Shown: positions 1 through 8,412 of the stretch, piece after piece
Numbering within the stretch: position 1 is the stretch's first letter
Layout: every line of letters starts with the position of its first letter
Origin: CAWBJP01 sp963789165
Lineage (GTDB): Bacteria; Actinomycetota; Acidimicrobiia; IMCC26256; BP-133
Reading direction: 5' to 3'
Length of the DNA stretch: 64,000 bases
NCBI GenBank assembly: GCA_963789165.1
Contig: CAWBJP010000003.1
Span: 248,001-312,000, forward strand
Position numbers and translations under genes: made by a program
Notes under the pieces: generated by a model
Databases searched by the model: none
What the model was told of the DNA's origin: nothing
What the model saw: the letters and a program-made list of their open reading frames with translations, nothing else

Positions 1-294
1 TCCCCCGGCGTCGTCATAGGCCACCACCGTGTCGCCGTCGCCGATGCCGAGGGAGCCCATGGTGGCGGCGAAGGCGTCCGGGGTGGGCAGCGGATGGCGT
101 CCCTGACCGGGGCGCGTCGGCGGAGCCGAGAGGTGGGTGTCGACGTCGACGTGGACGGCGCCCGGGATGTGGCCGGAGTCGTAGGCGTCCCGGCCGGACC
201 GGCCGTCGAGGTACCAGCGGACGTCGGCCACCACGACGTCGTCGAGATGCTGCGCCAGCCAGGCGGCGTCGACCAAAGGGGATCGCAGAGTCAT
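1..294 (-). CDS. Rhodanese-type sulfurtransferase, N-terminal part, cut by window start
   Basis: The minus strand from an ATG at 294 reads about 98 residues of an N-terminal rhodanese domain: a WLAQHLDD opening, DVRWYLDG, the family motif GHIPGAVHVD, and a VVAYDD strand just before the window edge. The usual tandem-domain thiosulfate/3-mercaptopyruvate sulfurtransferases are about 280 residues, with the catalytic cysteine in the second half, so that half lies outside the window. It would transfer sulfane sulfur to cyanide or thiol acceptors in the cytoplasm. A second, complete paralogue lies at 26420-27325. The family is clear. The exact substrate is not visible. Confidence 0.8.
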   Translation of the reverse strand, partial: MTLRSPLVDAAWLAQHLDDVVVADVRWYLDGRSGRDAYDSGHIPGAVHVDVDTHLSAPPTRPGQGRHPLPTPDAFAATMGSLGIGDGDTVVAYDDAGG

Positions 295-348
295 CGGACC
301 ACAATGTAGGCCCATGACCCCGCGAAACCTCCCGCCGGGAATCAGGCC

Positions 349-1631
349 GTGAGTGGGCTCGACCACGAGCTGGAGGCCCTCGAGGTGGGTCCGCGTCCGC
401 CGCCTCGCCCGCCCGCCAGGCCTGACCGGCGGGCCCGGGGGCCGGTGGCGGTGGGTCTTGCGGTGGCCGTCGTGCTCGTGGCCCTGACCGCCGTGGCGCG
501 GGATCGTTGGCGCGGGTCCGACGCCTCCTCGGCCGGCGTGGACGAGGCCGCCAGGGGGGTCCGTTCGCCGGTCGCGGGAGGCGCGCCGGGGGACGAGGCC
601 GCCCCGCCCGGCTGGCGCCGGGGCGACCCGGGACCGATACCGAGCCGGGACGGCCAGGTGGTGGTCTGGACCGGCTCCGAACTGCTGGTCTGGGGTGGCG
701 ACCCGGCTGGTGAGGGAGCGCCCGAGGGCGCCGCCTACCACCGCGACGACGACCGGTGGCGGGCCCTGACGCCGGCTCCGTTCCCCGTCCGGACCCAGGC
801 CGTCGCCGCCTGGACCGGCGTCGAGATGCTGATCTGGGGTGGGCAGGAACCGGGCCCGAAGGCGACGGCCACCGGCGGCGCCTACTCCCCCCTGGCTGAC
901 CGGTGGCGGACGCTCGCCCCGTCGCCCCTGGCCGCCCGGGTGCCGCTGGTCGGCGTGTGGACCGGAGCCGAGCTGGTGATCGCCGGGGGCACGGCCGACG
1001 GCCGCCGGGATGCGTCTCCGGAGGCGGCCGCCTATGACCCGGCGGCCGACGCCTGGCGGACGCTGCCCGCCATGCCGGTGGCGCTGACCGACGCCGTCGG
1101 ACTGTGGACCGGGAGCGAGGTCGTGGTGGTCGGCGCCGCGCTGGACCCGGACAACGCCTCCCTCGATCCCGACGGCCGGCCCCGGGCCGCCGCCTACGAC
1201 CCGGTCCGGAACCTGTGGCGGATGCTTCCCCCGCTCCCGCTCTCCCCCCAGGCGGTCACCGCCGTGTGGGGCGGGGACCGGGTCGTGGCCTGGGACTACG
1301 AGCTGCACGCGGTTGCTCTGGTCCCGTCAACCGGCCCGCACGCCCGCTGGTACGGGCTCCCCGACCTCCCCCTCGACATCGCCGACTGCTCCCCGAAAGG
1401 GGCGGGGGGGCGTCGGCCCCGGGGGTCCGGGGTGTCCCCGGAGAGTTCACGGTCTTCGCCGGGCACTGCGGGCAGGGAGCGGTCTACCGCCCGTCGACCG
1501 GGGACTGGACCCGCCTGCCCCATCCCCGCCAGCTCGATGCCCAGCCGGTGTGGACCGGCGACGAGCTGCTCTTCTGGGTGGGTCGCTTCGTGGGCTCGGC
1601 CGACGGCCTGTGGCGGTTCCGCCTGCCTTAG
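349..1631 (+). CDS. Membrane-anchored kelch-like beta-propeller protein, frameshifted
   Basis: A GTG at 349 opens a protein with a proline/arginine-rich cytoplasmic stretch, one membrane helix at about residues 30-50, and an exported domain with at least four kelch-like blades. Each blade has a W-T-G-x-E motif followed by a hydrophobic strand ending in GG (for example WTGSELLVWGG and WTGVEMLIWGG). After about residue 345 the frame is lost. The last blade (VWTGDELLFWVG) and the natural stop at 1629-1631 are in another frame, so a net shift of +2 or -1 lies between about 1395 and 1445. That interval contains one copy of the GC-rich repeat described below. The stop overlaps the convergent marP stop. 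Function unknown; probably carbohydrate or protein binding outside the membrane. Confidence 0.65.
1417..1441 (-). repeat. GC-rich interspersed palindromic repeat, copy A
   Basis: Read on the minus strand this matches the recurring element CGGGGACACCCCG, two variable bases, then CCCC(C)GGGG. It sits inside the kelch-like gene at the point where the reading frame changes. A preceding CCCCGAAAGGGG hairpin and a run of seven G extend the GC-rich patch to about 1391. Confidence 0.6.
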
Positions 1632-2800
1632 GCGTCCAGGCACCGGCCGGTGCCCACCGACGATGTGGCCGTGCCCGCGGTGGTGAGGACCGGGCGCAGC
1701 TCGTCGTCAGTGAGGGCGTAGCTGGTCCCCGGCTTGTCCGGGGCGATGGCGAAGGCCACCCCCACCACCGACCCGGCCTTGTCGATGAGCGCCCCGCCCG
1801 AGTCGCCGGGCCGGAGGTTGGAGCCCAGCACGAAGATGTTGCGGCGGGTCTCCTCCCGGTCGTAGATGTCCCGGCCGACGGCGATCAGCTTCTGGCTGAT
1901 GACGGCCGGGGCGGCCCGCAGGTCGGCGCCGCCGGGATGGCCGTACACGGCGCCGGTGTCCCCCTCCTTGGCCTTCCCCACCTTGAGCGGCTCCTGGCCG
2001 AGTCCCGGGACCCGCAGGACGGCCAGGTCGCGCCGGGGGTCGAAGAGGACCACAGTGGCGTCGAGTCGCTTGCCCTCCAGGGTCACCACCCGCGGCGCCT
2101 TCTCCCCCGCCACCACGTGGGCGTTGGTGACCACCATGTTGGGCAGGGCCGTGAACCCGCTCCCCTCCTGGATGCGCCGGCAGGCCTCGCCCGTGATCTT
2201 CACCGTCGAGCGCACCACCCGCTCGTGCACCTCGGCCGGGAGACCCTCGATGGGCGGGGGCCCGGGATCGGGAGAGGCCCGCAACTCGTTGAAGACCGAC
2301 GGGAAGGCGCCGTCGGCCACGAAGCGGCGCAGGGCCTGCATGGTGTCGGGCGGGTCGGGGGCGAAGGAGCCGATGGCCTCGACCACGGCCGAGTCGCGGG
2401 TCTCCCTGGCTGTCCAGCCGGGTACCGCGGCCAGGGACGGGGTGAGCACCCAGACCGCGGCCAGCACACCGATGCCGCCGACCACGCTGCCCGCCACCCG
2501 GTCTCCCTGGCGCAGCCCGGCCCCGAACGGGAGGGCGGCGTGGAGCAGGCTGCCCACCGCCAGGCCCAGACCCTGACCGAGCATGGCCGCGCCGACGAGG
2601 AAGGCGACGGCGGCCAGGAGCCGGATCTGGGGGTCGGAGGAGGAGAAGAACCCGACCACGTCGGGCAGGAAACGGTCGGCCACCAGGGCGCCCACGGCCA
2701 GGCCGGCCCAGGAGAAGATGCGGGCCAGAAACCCGAGGCGGTACCCGCCGTAGGCGGCCATGCCCAGCATGGCCAGGATGATGACGTCCAGCAGGTTCAT
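1628..2800 (-). CDS. marP: MarP-like membrane serine protease (CvpA domain plus trypsin-like domain)
   Basis: This 390-residue protein has four membrane segments in the first 125 residues, typical of a CvpA/colicin V-production domain, then a periplasmic trypsin-like domain. The catalytic triad is visible as His228 (TNAHVV), Asp258 (DLAVLRV) and Ser334 (GDSGG). Length and architecture match mycobacterial MarP, which in that genus protects against acid and oxidative stress by processing a peptidoglycan hydrolase; that role is assumed here by homology only. Its start overlaps the trmI stop by 4 bases, so it is translationally coupled as the last gene of a minus-strand run. Confidence 0.85.
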   Translation of the reverse strand: MNLLDVIILAMLGMAAYGGYRLGFLARIFSWAGLAVGALVADRFLPDVVGFFSSSDPQIRLLAAVAFLVGAAMLGQGLGLAVGSLLHAALPFGAGLRQGDRVAGSVVGGIGVLAAVWVLTPSLAAVPGWTARETRDSAVVEAIGSFAPDPPDTMQALRRFVADGAFPSVFNELRASPDPGPPPIEGLPAEVHERVVRSTVKITGEACRRIQEGSGFTALPNMVVTNAHVVAGEKAPRVVTLEGKRLDATVVLFDPRRDLAVLRVPGLGQEPLKVGKAKEGDTGAVYGHPGGADLRAAPAVISQKLIAVGRDIYDREETRRNIFVLGSNLRPGDSGGALIDKAGSVVGVAFAIAPDKPGTSYALTDDELRPVLTTAGTATSSVGTGRCLDA

Positions 2801-3600
2801 GCGGGTACCGGGGCGGGGCCGGAGCTCGGGCTCAGCAGCCGGGCCACGGTGAGGAAACCGGTGTGGCCGACCATCCGATGATCAGGGCGGACCGACGGAC
2901 CTTCGATGTGCCACGAACGTTGCAGGACCTCGAGCGTCTCAGCCAGGCCGAAGGAGGAGCCGTCCAGTTCCTCCCGCAGGCGGGCCACCTGGCCGATGGT
3001 GGGCAGGTACGAGCACAGGATCCCCCCGGGATGGAGGGAGTGCTCGGCATGCTTGACCACCCGCCAGGGCTCGGGCAGGTCGAGCACCACCCGGTCCAGG
3101 TCGGTCTCGTCGATCCCCTCGTAGACGTCCCGGATCTCGACGGTGAAGGGTGCGTCGGAGCCGACGAAGGAGGCGACGTTGGCCTGGGCCTTGGCCGCGA
3201 AGTCCTCCCTCAGCTCGTAGCCGATGACCGACCCGGCGGGACCCACGGCCCGCAGCAGGGCCATGCTCAGCGCGCCCGATCCGACCCCCGCCTCCAGTAT
3301 CCGGGCGCCGGGGAAGATGTCGGCCAGGATCAGGATCGGGCCGATGTCCTTGGGATAGATGACCTGGGCGCCCCGGGGCATCTTGAGGATGAACTCGGAG
3401 AGGGTGGGGCGCACGGCCAGGAGGCGGGCGCCGTGGCTGGTGCGCAACCCGACCCCCTCGTCGGCTCCGATGATCTCGTCGTGGGCCAGCGTCCCGGCGT
3501 GGGTCGAGAAGGCCCCTCCCGGGCTCAGCGTGATCAGGTAGCGCCGGCCCTTGGAATCGACCAGCAGCACCCGCTCCCCGGGCCCGAACGGCCGACCCAC
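2797..3600 (-). CDS. trmI: tRNA (adenine-58-N1)-methyltransferase
   Basis: A 267-residue class I SAM methyltransferase of the TrmI family, which makes m1A58 in the T-loop of tRNA. The N-terminal small beta-domain carries the G-x-x-L-x-x-D-E motif region (residues 36-48). The SAM-binding loop is EAGVGSG at 103-109, and the family motif LDLPEPW is at 173-179. The GTG start follows the ttuA stop with no gap. In Thermus, m1A58 promotes 2-thiolation of nearby U54, so the neighbouring ttuA and ttuB are probably functional partners. Family assignment is very secure. Confidence 0.92.
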   Translation of the reverse strand: MGRPFGPGERVLLVDSKGRRYLITLSPGGAFSTHAGTLAHDEIIGADEGVGLRTSHGARLLAVRPTLSEFILKMPRGAQVIYPKDIGPILILADIFPGARILEAGVGSGALSMALLRAVGPAGSVIGYELREDFAAKAQANVASFVGSDAPFTVEIRDVYEGIDETDLDRVVLDLPEPWRVVKHAEHSLHPGGILCSYLPTIGQVARLREELDGSSFGLAETLEVLQRSWHIEGPSVRPDHRMVGHTGFLTVARLLSPSSGPAPVPA

Positions 3601-4524
3601 TCAGGCGCTCCGGGGGCGGGCGTGACGGCGTACCCGCTCTCCCAGGCGGCAGAAAGCGCACACCTCCCCGGTGGTGGGCGATCCGCACTCGACGCAGGGC
3701 GTCAGTTCGGCGCGTTCCCCCTCGGCCTCCGCCGCGAAGTGGGCATGGCCCCGCTCCCAGAAACTGAAGAGGAAGGCGGCCTTGGCCCCGGGGGAGGTGG
3801 CCTCGAGGCCGTTGAGCATCTCCTTGTAGGCGAGATGGCGGTTCCCCTCCGCCATGGGGCACTCCTCGATGATGTAGTCGATGCCCGCCAGCACGCAGTA
3901 CGCCGCCATCTCCCGCTCCGACAGGCGGACCAGTGGCTTCACCTTGCGCACGAAGCCGGGAGCGGCGGGCAGGACCGGGTACTGCCGGCCCAGGTAGGAG
4001 CCGTCCCAGCGCAGCGTGTTCCCCAGCAGCACGGCGGCCTCGTCGTCGAGGTTGTGTCCGGTGGCCACCACGTCGTAGCCGCCCTCCAGGGCGTGACGGT
4101 TGAACAGGTGCCGCTTGGACAGGCCGCAGGCCCCGCACGGAGAGCGTCCGGCCCCGGTGGCGGCCGAGGGGATGTCGAAGCCGAAGTCGGTCGGGAGGTC
4201 CACCTCGATGAGGCGGAACCCGCGGGTAGTGGCGAAGTCACGGGCGTAGGCCCGGGAGGACGCCGAATAGTCCTCGATGCCGAGACCGAGATACAGGCCG
4301 TCGCACTCGTAGCCCAACCCGGTGAGGAGATCCCAGGCGGCCAGGGAGTCCTTGCCCCCCGAGACCGCCATCAGGACCCGCTCGCCGGGGGCGATCATGT
4401 CGAAGTGGTCGATGGCCCGCCGTACCTGCTCGGTGCAGTGGCGCAGGAAGCAGTCCCGGCAGAAGGCGGCGTTGTGGCGCCGGACATCGATCACGGCGGG
4501 GGCTTTGCAGCGCCGGCACTTCAT
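3601..4524 (-). CDS. ttuA: TtuA-type tRNA 2-thiolation enzyme (PP-loop ATPase with zinc fingers)
   Basis: This 307-residue protein has the layout of the TtuA/TtcA group. There is an N-terminal zinc finger (Cys3, Cys6, Cys22, Cys25), the ATP-pyrophosphatase loop SGGKDS at 55-60, cluster-type cysteines in PCGAC (130, 133) with a third at Cys222, and a C-terminal zinc finger (Cys277, Cys280, Cys289, Cys292). TtuA adenylates tRNA uridine 54 and inserts sulfur delivered by the TtuB carrier. The paired zinc fingers and the GG-ending carrier immediately upstream argue against TilS, the lysidine synthetase. Substrate position is inferred. Confidence 0.82.
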   Translation of the reverse strand: MKCRRCKAPAVIDVRRHNAAFCRDCFLRHCTEQVRRAIDHFDMIAPGERVLMAVSGGKDSLAAWDLLTGLGYECDGLYLGLGIEDYSASSRAYARDFATTRGFRLIEVDLPTDFGFDIPSAATGAGRSPCGACGLSKRHLFNRHALEGGYDVVATGHNLDDEAAVLLGNTLRWDGSYLGRQYPVLPAAPGFVRKVKPLVRLSEREMAAYCVLAGIDYIIEECPMAEGNRHLAYKEMLNGLEATSPGAKAAFLFSFWERGHAHFAAEAEGERAELTPCVECGSPTTGEVCAFCRLGERVRRHARPRSA

Positions 4525-4533
4525 GGAATGTGC

Positions 4534-4728
4534 TCAGCCTCCGGAGATGACCGGCCGGATCTCGACGACGTCAGGCTCGTCGAGGCGCTCGTCGTGGGTG
4601 ACCAGGGTGTCGTTGCGGATCACGAGCACGCTCTCGGGGTTGATACCGAGGTGCTCGAGCAGCTTGGAGACGCGGACCGGGCCGGGCATCTCCACTTCGC
4701 GTTTCGGGTTGCGCAACACGACCTTCAC
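4534..4728 (-). CDS. ttuB: ThiS/MoaD-like sulfur carrier, probable TtuB
   Basis: A 64-residue beta-grasp protein beginning at GTG 4728 (start VKVVLRNPKR) and ending in the exposed Gly-Gly needed for C-terminal thiocarboxylation. The core LLEHLGINPESVLVIRND is typical of ThiS/MoaD/TtuB carriers. It lies 9 bases upstream of ttuA in the same direction, which points to sulfur delivery for tRNA thiolation and not to thiamine or molybdopterin synthesis. The activating E1-like enzyme is not in the window. A longer in-frame extension upstream looks non-coding. Confidence 0.78.
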   Translation of the reverse strand: MKVVLRNPKREVEMPGPVRVSKLLEHLGINPESVLVIRNDTLVTHDERLDEPDVVEIRPVISGG

Positions 4729-4769
4729 CGCCGTAGAGGCTACCGCTCCGGGTGCGGCTCCCCTGAGCG

Positions 4770-4982
4770 CTACCCGAGGGAGCGGGGATCGTAGACGGAG
4801 ATGCGGATCGATTCGCCGGGTTCCAGGACCTCCCGGTGGATGACCGGCGGCGGCTCGTCGGACTTGCGCCGGGCCCGGGACCAGAGGGAGGTGAGCACCC
4901 ACAGGACGGCCCACTCCCGGGACCCGCCGACCACCCCCTTGCGGAAGGCGAGACGGGCGAGCGTGCGGAGCAGCTTGGTCAT
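4770..4982 (-). CDS. Small conserved-type hypothetical protein
   Basis: Seventy residues: a basic N-terminal helix, a short hydrophobic stretch (EWAVLWVLTSLW, about 23-34) that may touch the membrane, a basic patch, and a C-terminal beta-like tail ending ISVYDPRSLG. The ATG overlaps the preceding stop (ATGA), so it is coupled to the gene upstream. I do not recognise a characterised family. It is 41 bases upstream of ttuB and may share its transcript. Confidence 0.6.
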   Translation of the reverse strand: MTKLLRTLARLAFRKGVVGGSREWAVLWVLTSLWSRARRKSDEPPPVIHREVLEPGESIRISVYDPRSLG

Positions 4983-5200
4983 ATTCGGCGGATCTCGATG
5001 ACCGCCCGGCGCTTGTGGCCCTTGCGTTTCCCGGCCAGGTAGGCGGCCATCACCACCACCGCCACCACGACCGGGAGGATGGCCATGGCGCCCGTTTTGG
5101 CCTGCTCCCCCACCGGCTCGAGGCCATCGCGGATGGCCCGCAGCTTGGCCTCGATGTCGTCCCGGGTGATGGTGCCGGACCCGTTGGTTTTCACCTTCAC
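4979..5200 (-). CDS. Small single-pass membrane protein, hypothetical
   Basis: Seventy-three residues starting at GTG 5200, with AAGGAG about 8 bases upstream. A soluble helical N-terminal half (residues 10-38) is followed by one membrane helix (about 41-56) and a very basic tail rich in Lys/Arg. The start overlaps the stop of the holin-like gene upstream (GTGA) and the end overlaps the next gene (ATGA). The tight coupling of three small genes suggests a single functional unit of unknown role. Confidence 0.6.
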   Translation of the reverse strand: MKVKTNGSGTITRDDIEAKLRAIRDGLEPVGEQAKTGAMAILPVVVAVVVMAAYLAGKRKGHKRRAVIEIRRI

Positions 5201-5523
5201 CGCGAACTCTCCTTGCCGTCCTTGCTGCCGGGCCCGAGAACCGACCAGCTCACGATGGCCATCACCACCAGCAGAGCGGCCACGATGCCATAAGGCACCC
5301 AGGAGAGGTTGTCCTCGAAGGTGTCGGTCTCGGTCTGGAGGGCCCGCAGCGCCGACAGGGCCAGGAACAACGTTCCCGTTCCCACGAGCACGGCGCCCAG
5401 CACTCCGAAGGCGACCGTTTTGCCCAGCCGCTTGAGGGGGTCGAGGGTCTCCTGCTTGGCGTAGCCGACAACGAGGTCGACGAGTTCTTTGGCTTCCGTC
5501 GGGACCGATTCCGCCTTGGCCAC
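5197..5523 (-). CDS. Holin-superfamily-like membrane protein
   Basis: A 108-residue protein with an amphipathic N-terminal helix (residues 8-35) and two membrane helices (about 37-62 and 78-97) joined by a short acidic loop. This is the arrangement of the actinobacterial phage-holin-like (Actino-holin X/DUF1469-type) family. Such proteins are usually chromosomal, not phage-borne, and nothing nearby suggests a prophage. It is the first gene of the coupled trio 5523-4770. Confidence 0.6.
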   Translation of the reverse strand: MAKAESVPTEAKELVDLVVGYAKQETLDPLKRLGKTVAFGVLGAVLVGTGTLFLALSALRALQTETDTFEDNLSWVPYGIVAALLVVMAIVSWSVLGPGSKDGKESSR

Positions 5524-5550
5524 GGCGGGGGAGCGTAGTCCGCCGGCCCC

Positions 5551-6907
5551 CTAATCGTCTGACCCGGGCTGGGGTCCGGGGTAGTCGGCCATGACCGCCA
5601 CGACGCGGTCGCCGAGGACGCGGCCCTCCGCATCGCTGAAGCCGCCGGCGGCCAGGAGAGCGAAGGACAGCCGCCGGCGCCCGTCCAGGAATCCGGTCAG
5701 GCCGGTGACGCCCTTGAGCGTCCCGGTCTTGGCCACCAGCTTCCCATCCAGGGGGGTATCGGCCAGCCGGCGGGCCAGGGTCCCCGAACGCCCGGCCACG
5801 GGCAGGGTGGCGCGGAGCCCCTTGACGTTGCGCACGGCGGCCTCCAGCAGCCCGCACGTGACGGTGTTGGTCGCTTCCAACCCGGAGCCGTCGCCCAGAC
5901 GGACCCCGGCCATCGGGAGTCCCAGACCCTCCAGTTCGGCGACCACCGCGGCCGTGCCCGCGGGCGTGGACCCCTCCCCCGCCTTGCGCCGTCCCACCTC
6001 CCGGGCGATGAGCTCGGCGGCGGTGTTGTCGCTCTCGCGCACCATGGCCGCCACCACCTCGGAGAAGGGCGCCGAGCGGATGGTGGCCAGGGGCACCGCC
6101 CCTTCGGGGGCCGCCCCGGCTTCCGCCCGGTCCGGCAGCGACACGCCCCGGGCGGCGAGGAGCGGCGGCCAGTTCGCCGGCGGCGTGGGCGGCCGGGTCG
6201 TCGGCGCGGACCTCGGGATATTTGAAGACGGAAAAGCCGGAGTCGACGAGCAGGGCGCCGAGAGGGCCGACTTCGTTGTCGGTGAGGTAGTTCGGCTTCC
6301 AGGTGGGCACCACCCGGGTGCGGTCGTAGTAGGAGTCGTCACCCCGGATCCCGCCGGTCACCGTCCGCACGCCGGCCGTCACCAGGTCGTCAGCCAGGGC
6401 GGCCAGCGGGGTCACGAGATGGCCCAGGTTCCGGGGGCTCTCGGCCAGGAAGGTGGCGTACTCGGGTGTGGCCAGGTGGGGGTCCCCCGAGCCCACCAGC
6501 CACAGCGGGCCCACCACTCCGTCACGGGGTGGATGTTCGGCCACCACTCTCGTCTCGAACCGGAAGTCGGGTCCGAGGACGGACAGGGCGGCGGCCGCCG
6601 TCAGTACCTTCTGGGTGGATGCGGGGGTGAGGGGAAGCTCCGGGCGGCGGACCAGGACGGGCCGGTCCCCCTCGTACACCACGAGGCAGGTGGACAGCCC
6701 TCCGAGCAGACCGTCGACCGCCCCCTCCAACGCCACCGTTCCCGACGTCTCGGCCAGCAGGGAGGGGACCCGTCCGGGCGACCACAGAGCCACGGGGGCC
6801 GGGGCGGGACGGGCGGCGGGCGCGGGCTCGGGACGCAGCGCCAGCCAGGCCGACCCCAGCGCCAGGGCGGCGAGGGCGGCGCCCGTCAGCCGCCGGCTGA
6901 GCAGCAT
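5551..6907 (-). CDS. dacB: D-alanyl-D-alanine carboxypeptidase/endopeptidase (PBP4 type), frameshifted
   Basis: The ATG at 6907 starts a signal-anchor sequence followed by a peptidase S13 domain that trims peptidoglycan outside the membrane. The catalytic S-x-x-K is STQK (97-100). After a frame change near 6155-6170 the second frame carries SDN (the S-x-N motif, in VRESDNTAAEL) and KTG (VAKTGTLKG). All three active-site motifs are intact across the two frames and one surplus base explains the break, so a sequence error is more likely than a dead gene. The start overlaps the stop of the upstream CoA-ligase gene by one base (TGATG). Confidence 0.8.
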
Positions 6908-8412
6908 CACAGACCCCGGTGCCGGCGCCACCGGGCATGGCGCCACAGGTGGCCGAGCGCCGTCACCGCCCGCTCGGCCGAGGGGTAGCAGAGCTGTCCC
7001 GAAGCCCGGACCCCGGCCACCGCCGGGTTGGCCGCGTCGCCCAGGGCCAGTTCGGTGGCGGACAGCACCGGTTTGCCCGTGGCCCGGGCCAGGGCGGCCG
7101 CCGTCTCGGCATAACGGCGTTCCTGCCGGTCGTGGTAGGCGACGATCCGGTCGAGGCCGTGCCCGGGGAAGAACGGGCCCTCCCGTTCCAAGCGCCCCTG
7201 GTTGCCTTGGATCCCCAGGCCCAGGAAGACGACGGCGTCGACTCCGGGGTGGTGGGTCACCAGCTCGAGGACGTGGGGGACGGTGTCCTTGGACTCGCCC
7301 CCGGCCAGGTCGATCGGGTTGTTGTGGCTCCAGCGGGGCGGAAGCTCGGCGTCGAGGGCGGCCCGCAGGTCGTCGGCCAGCGGGGCCAGCTCCAGGCCCG
7401 GCGTACAGGACAGCGCGTCGGCGGTGACCACCCCCCACCCCCCGGCGGTGGTGACCACGGCCACCCGGGGGCCGCCCGGGAGCGGCTGGGTGGCGAAGGT
7501 GGCGGCCGCCTCGTAGGCCTCCTCGATGCCGCCCGCCCGGATGGCACCCGCCTGGCGGCAGGCACCCTCGAAGATCCGGTCGTTGCTGGCCAGGCTGCCG
7601 GTGTGGCTGGCCGCGGCCCGGGCCCCGGCGGCGGAGGCGCCGCCCTTCATGACCACCACCGGCATCCGCTCGCACACGGCCCGGAGACGGGAGAAGAACT
7701 CCCGGCCGTCGCCCACCTCCTCGACGTAGACCAGCCCCACCGCGGTGTGGGGGTCGTCGGCGTAGTACTCGAGGTAGTCGGGGACGGTCACGGCGGCGGC
7801 GTTGCCGGCCGACACCGCCCGGCTCACCCCCACGCCGTGATGGCAGGCCAGGTTCATCAGGCTGGAGGTGAGGTTGCCGGACTGGCTGACGATGCCGATG
7901 GCGCCCGCGGGCGGGTAGGGCGCCACCACCTGGGCGCACAGGGCGCTGGGGGTGCTGATCACCCCCTGGCCGTTGGGCCCGGCCAGCAGGATGCCGTGCT
8001 CGGCCGCCACCTCCACCAGCTCGTCCTGAGCCCGACGTCCCTCGGGGCCGGCCTCGGCGTAGCCGCCGGTGAAGACGAAGGCAGCCCGGATCCCCTTGGC
8101 CGCGCAGGCCTTGAGCAGGTCGGGGTTGGCCGCCACCGGGGTGCACGCGAACACGAGGTCTGCCTGCCCGTCGGGGAGCTCCGACGGGTGCCGGACGGCG
8201 TCCACGCCGAGGACCGGGGCGCCCTCCAGGTTGGTGGCGAAGACCCGGCCGCGGTAGCCGCCGGCCAGCAGGTTGTGGAGGGCGGTGAACCCGAACTTGC
8301 CCGGGTGCGATGACGCCCCGGCCACGAGGACCCCGGCCGGGTCGAAGAGCGCCCGGAACTGCTCGGTGGTGTACCGGTGCCGGGTGGAGGCGGACGGCGG
8401 TGCTCCGGTCAC
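6907..8412 (-). CDS. ADP-forming acyl-CoA synthetase, alpha (CoA-binding/ligase) subunit
   Basis: A 501-residue protein with a CoA-binding Rossmann domain (VLVAGASSHPGKFG at about 28-41) and two succinyl-CoA-ligase-like domains. The motif SQSGNL and the phosphohistidine-type segment ASHTGSLASND are present. The family interconverts acyl-CoA and ADP with acid, CoA and ATP. The ATP-grasp beta subunit is encoded immediately upstream (8409-9080), with a 4-base overlap, so this is a split version of an enzyme that is a single chain in many bacteria. The acyl substrate cannot be read from sequence. Confidence 0.82.
   Translation of the reverse strand: MTGAPPSASTRHRYTTEQFRALFDPAGVLVAGASSHPGKFGFTALHNLLAGGYRGRVFATNLEGAPVLGVDAVRHPSELPDGQADLVFACTPVAANPDLLKACAAKGIRAAFVFTGGYAEAGPEGRRAQDELVEVAAEHGILLAGPNGQGVISTPSALCAQVVAPYPPAGAIGIVSQSGNLTSSLMNLACHHGVGVSRAVSAGNAAAVTVPDYLEYYADDPHTAVGLVYVEEVGDGREFFSRLRAVCERMPVVVMKGGASAAGARAAASHTGSLASNDRIFEGACRQAGAIRAGGIEEAYEAAATFATQPLPGGPRVAVVTTAGGWGVVTADALSCTPGLELAPLADDLRAALDAELPPRWSHNNPIDLAGGESKDTVPHVLELVTHHPGVDAVVFLGLGIQGNQGRLEREGPFFPGHGLDRIVAYHDRQERRYAETAAALARATGKPVLSATELALGDAANPAVAGVRASGQLCYPSAERAVTALGHLWRHARWRRHRGL

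Noticed and set aside
3601..4524. TilS (tRNA-Ile lysidine synthetase)
   Set aside because: TilS lacks the two CxxC zinc fingers and the PCGAC cluster motif, and a GG-tailed carrier is encoded next to it.
5197..5523. Prophage holin
   Set aside because: No lysis, tail or integrase gene is nearby, and the holin-like fold is common in chromosomal actinobacterial genes.
5201..8146. Upstream part of a long minus-strand open frame ending at 4979
   Set aside because: It crosses dacB and the CoA-ligase gene in other frames. Only its last 73 residues (start GTG 5200) are a real gene. High GC content creates many such shadows.
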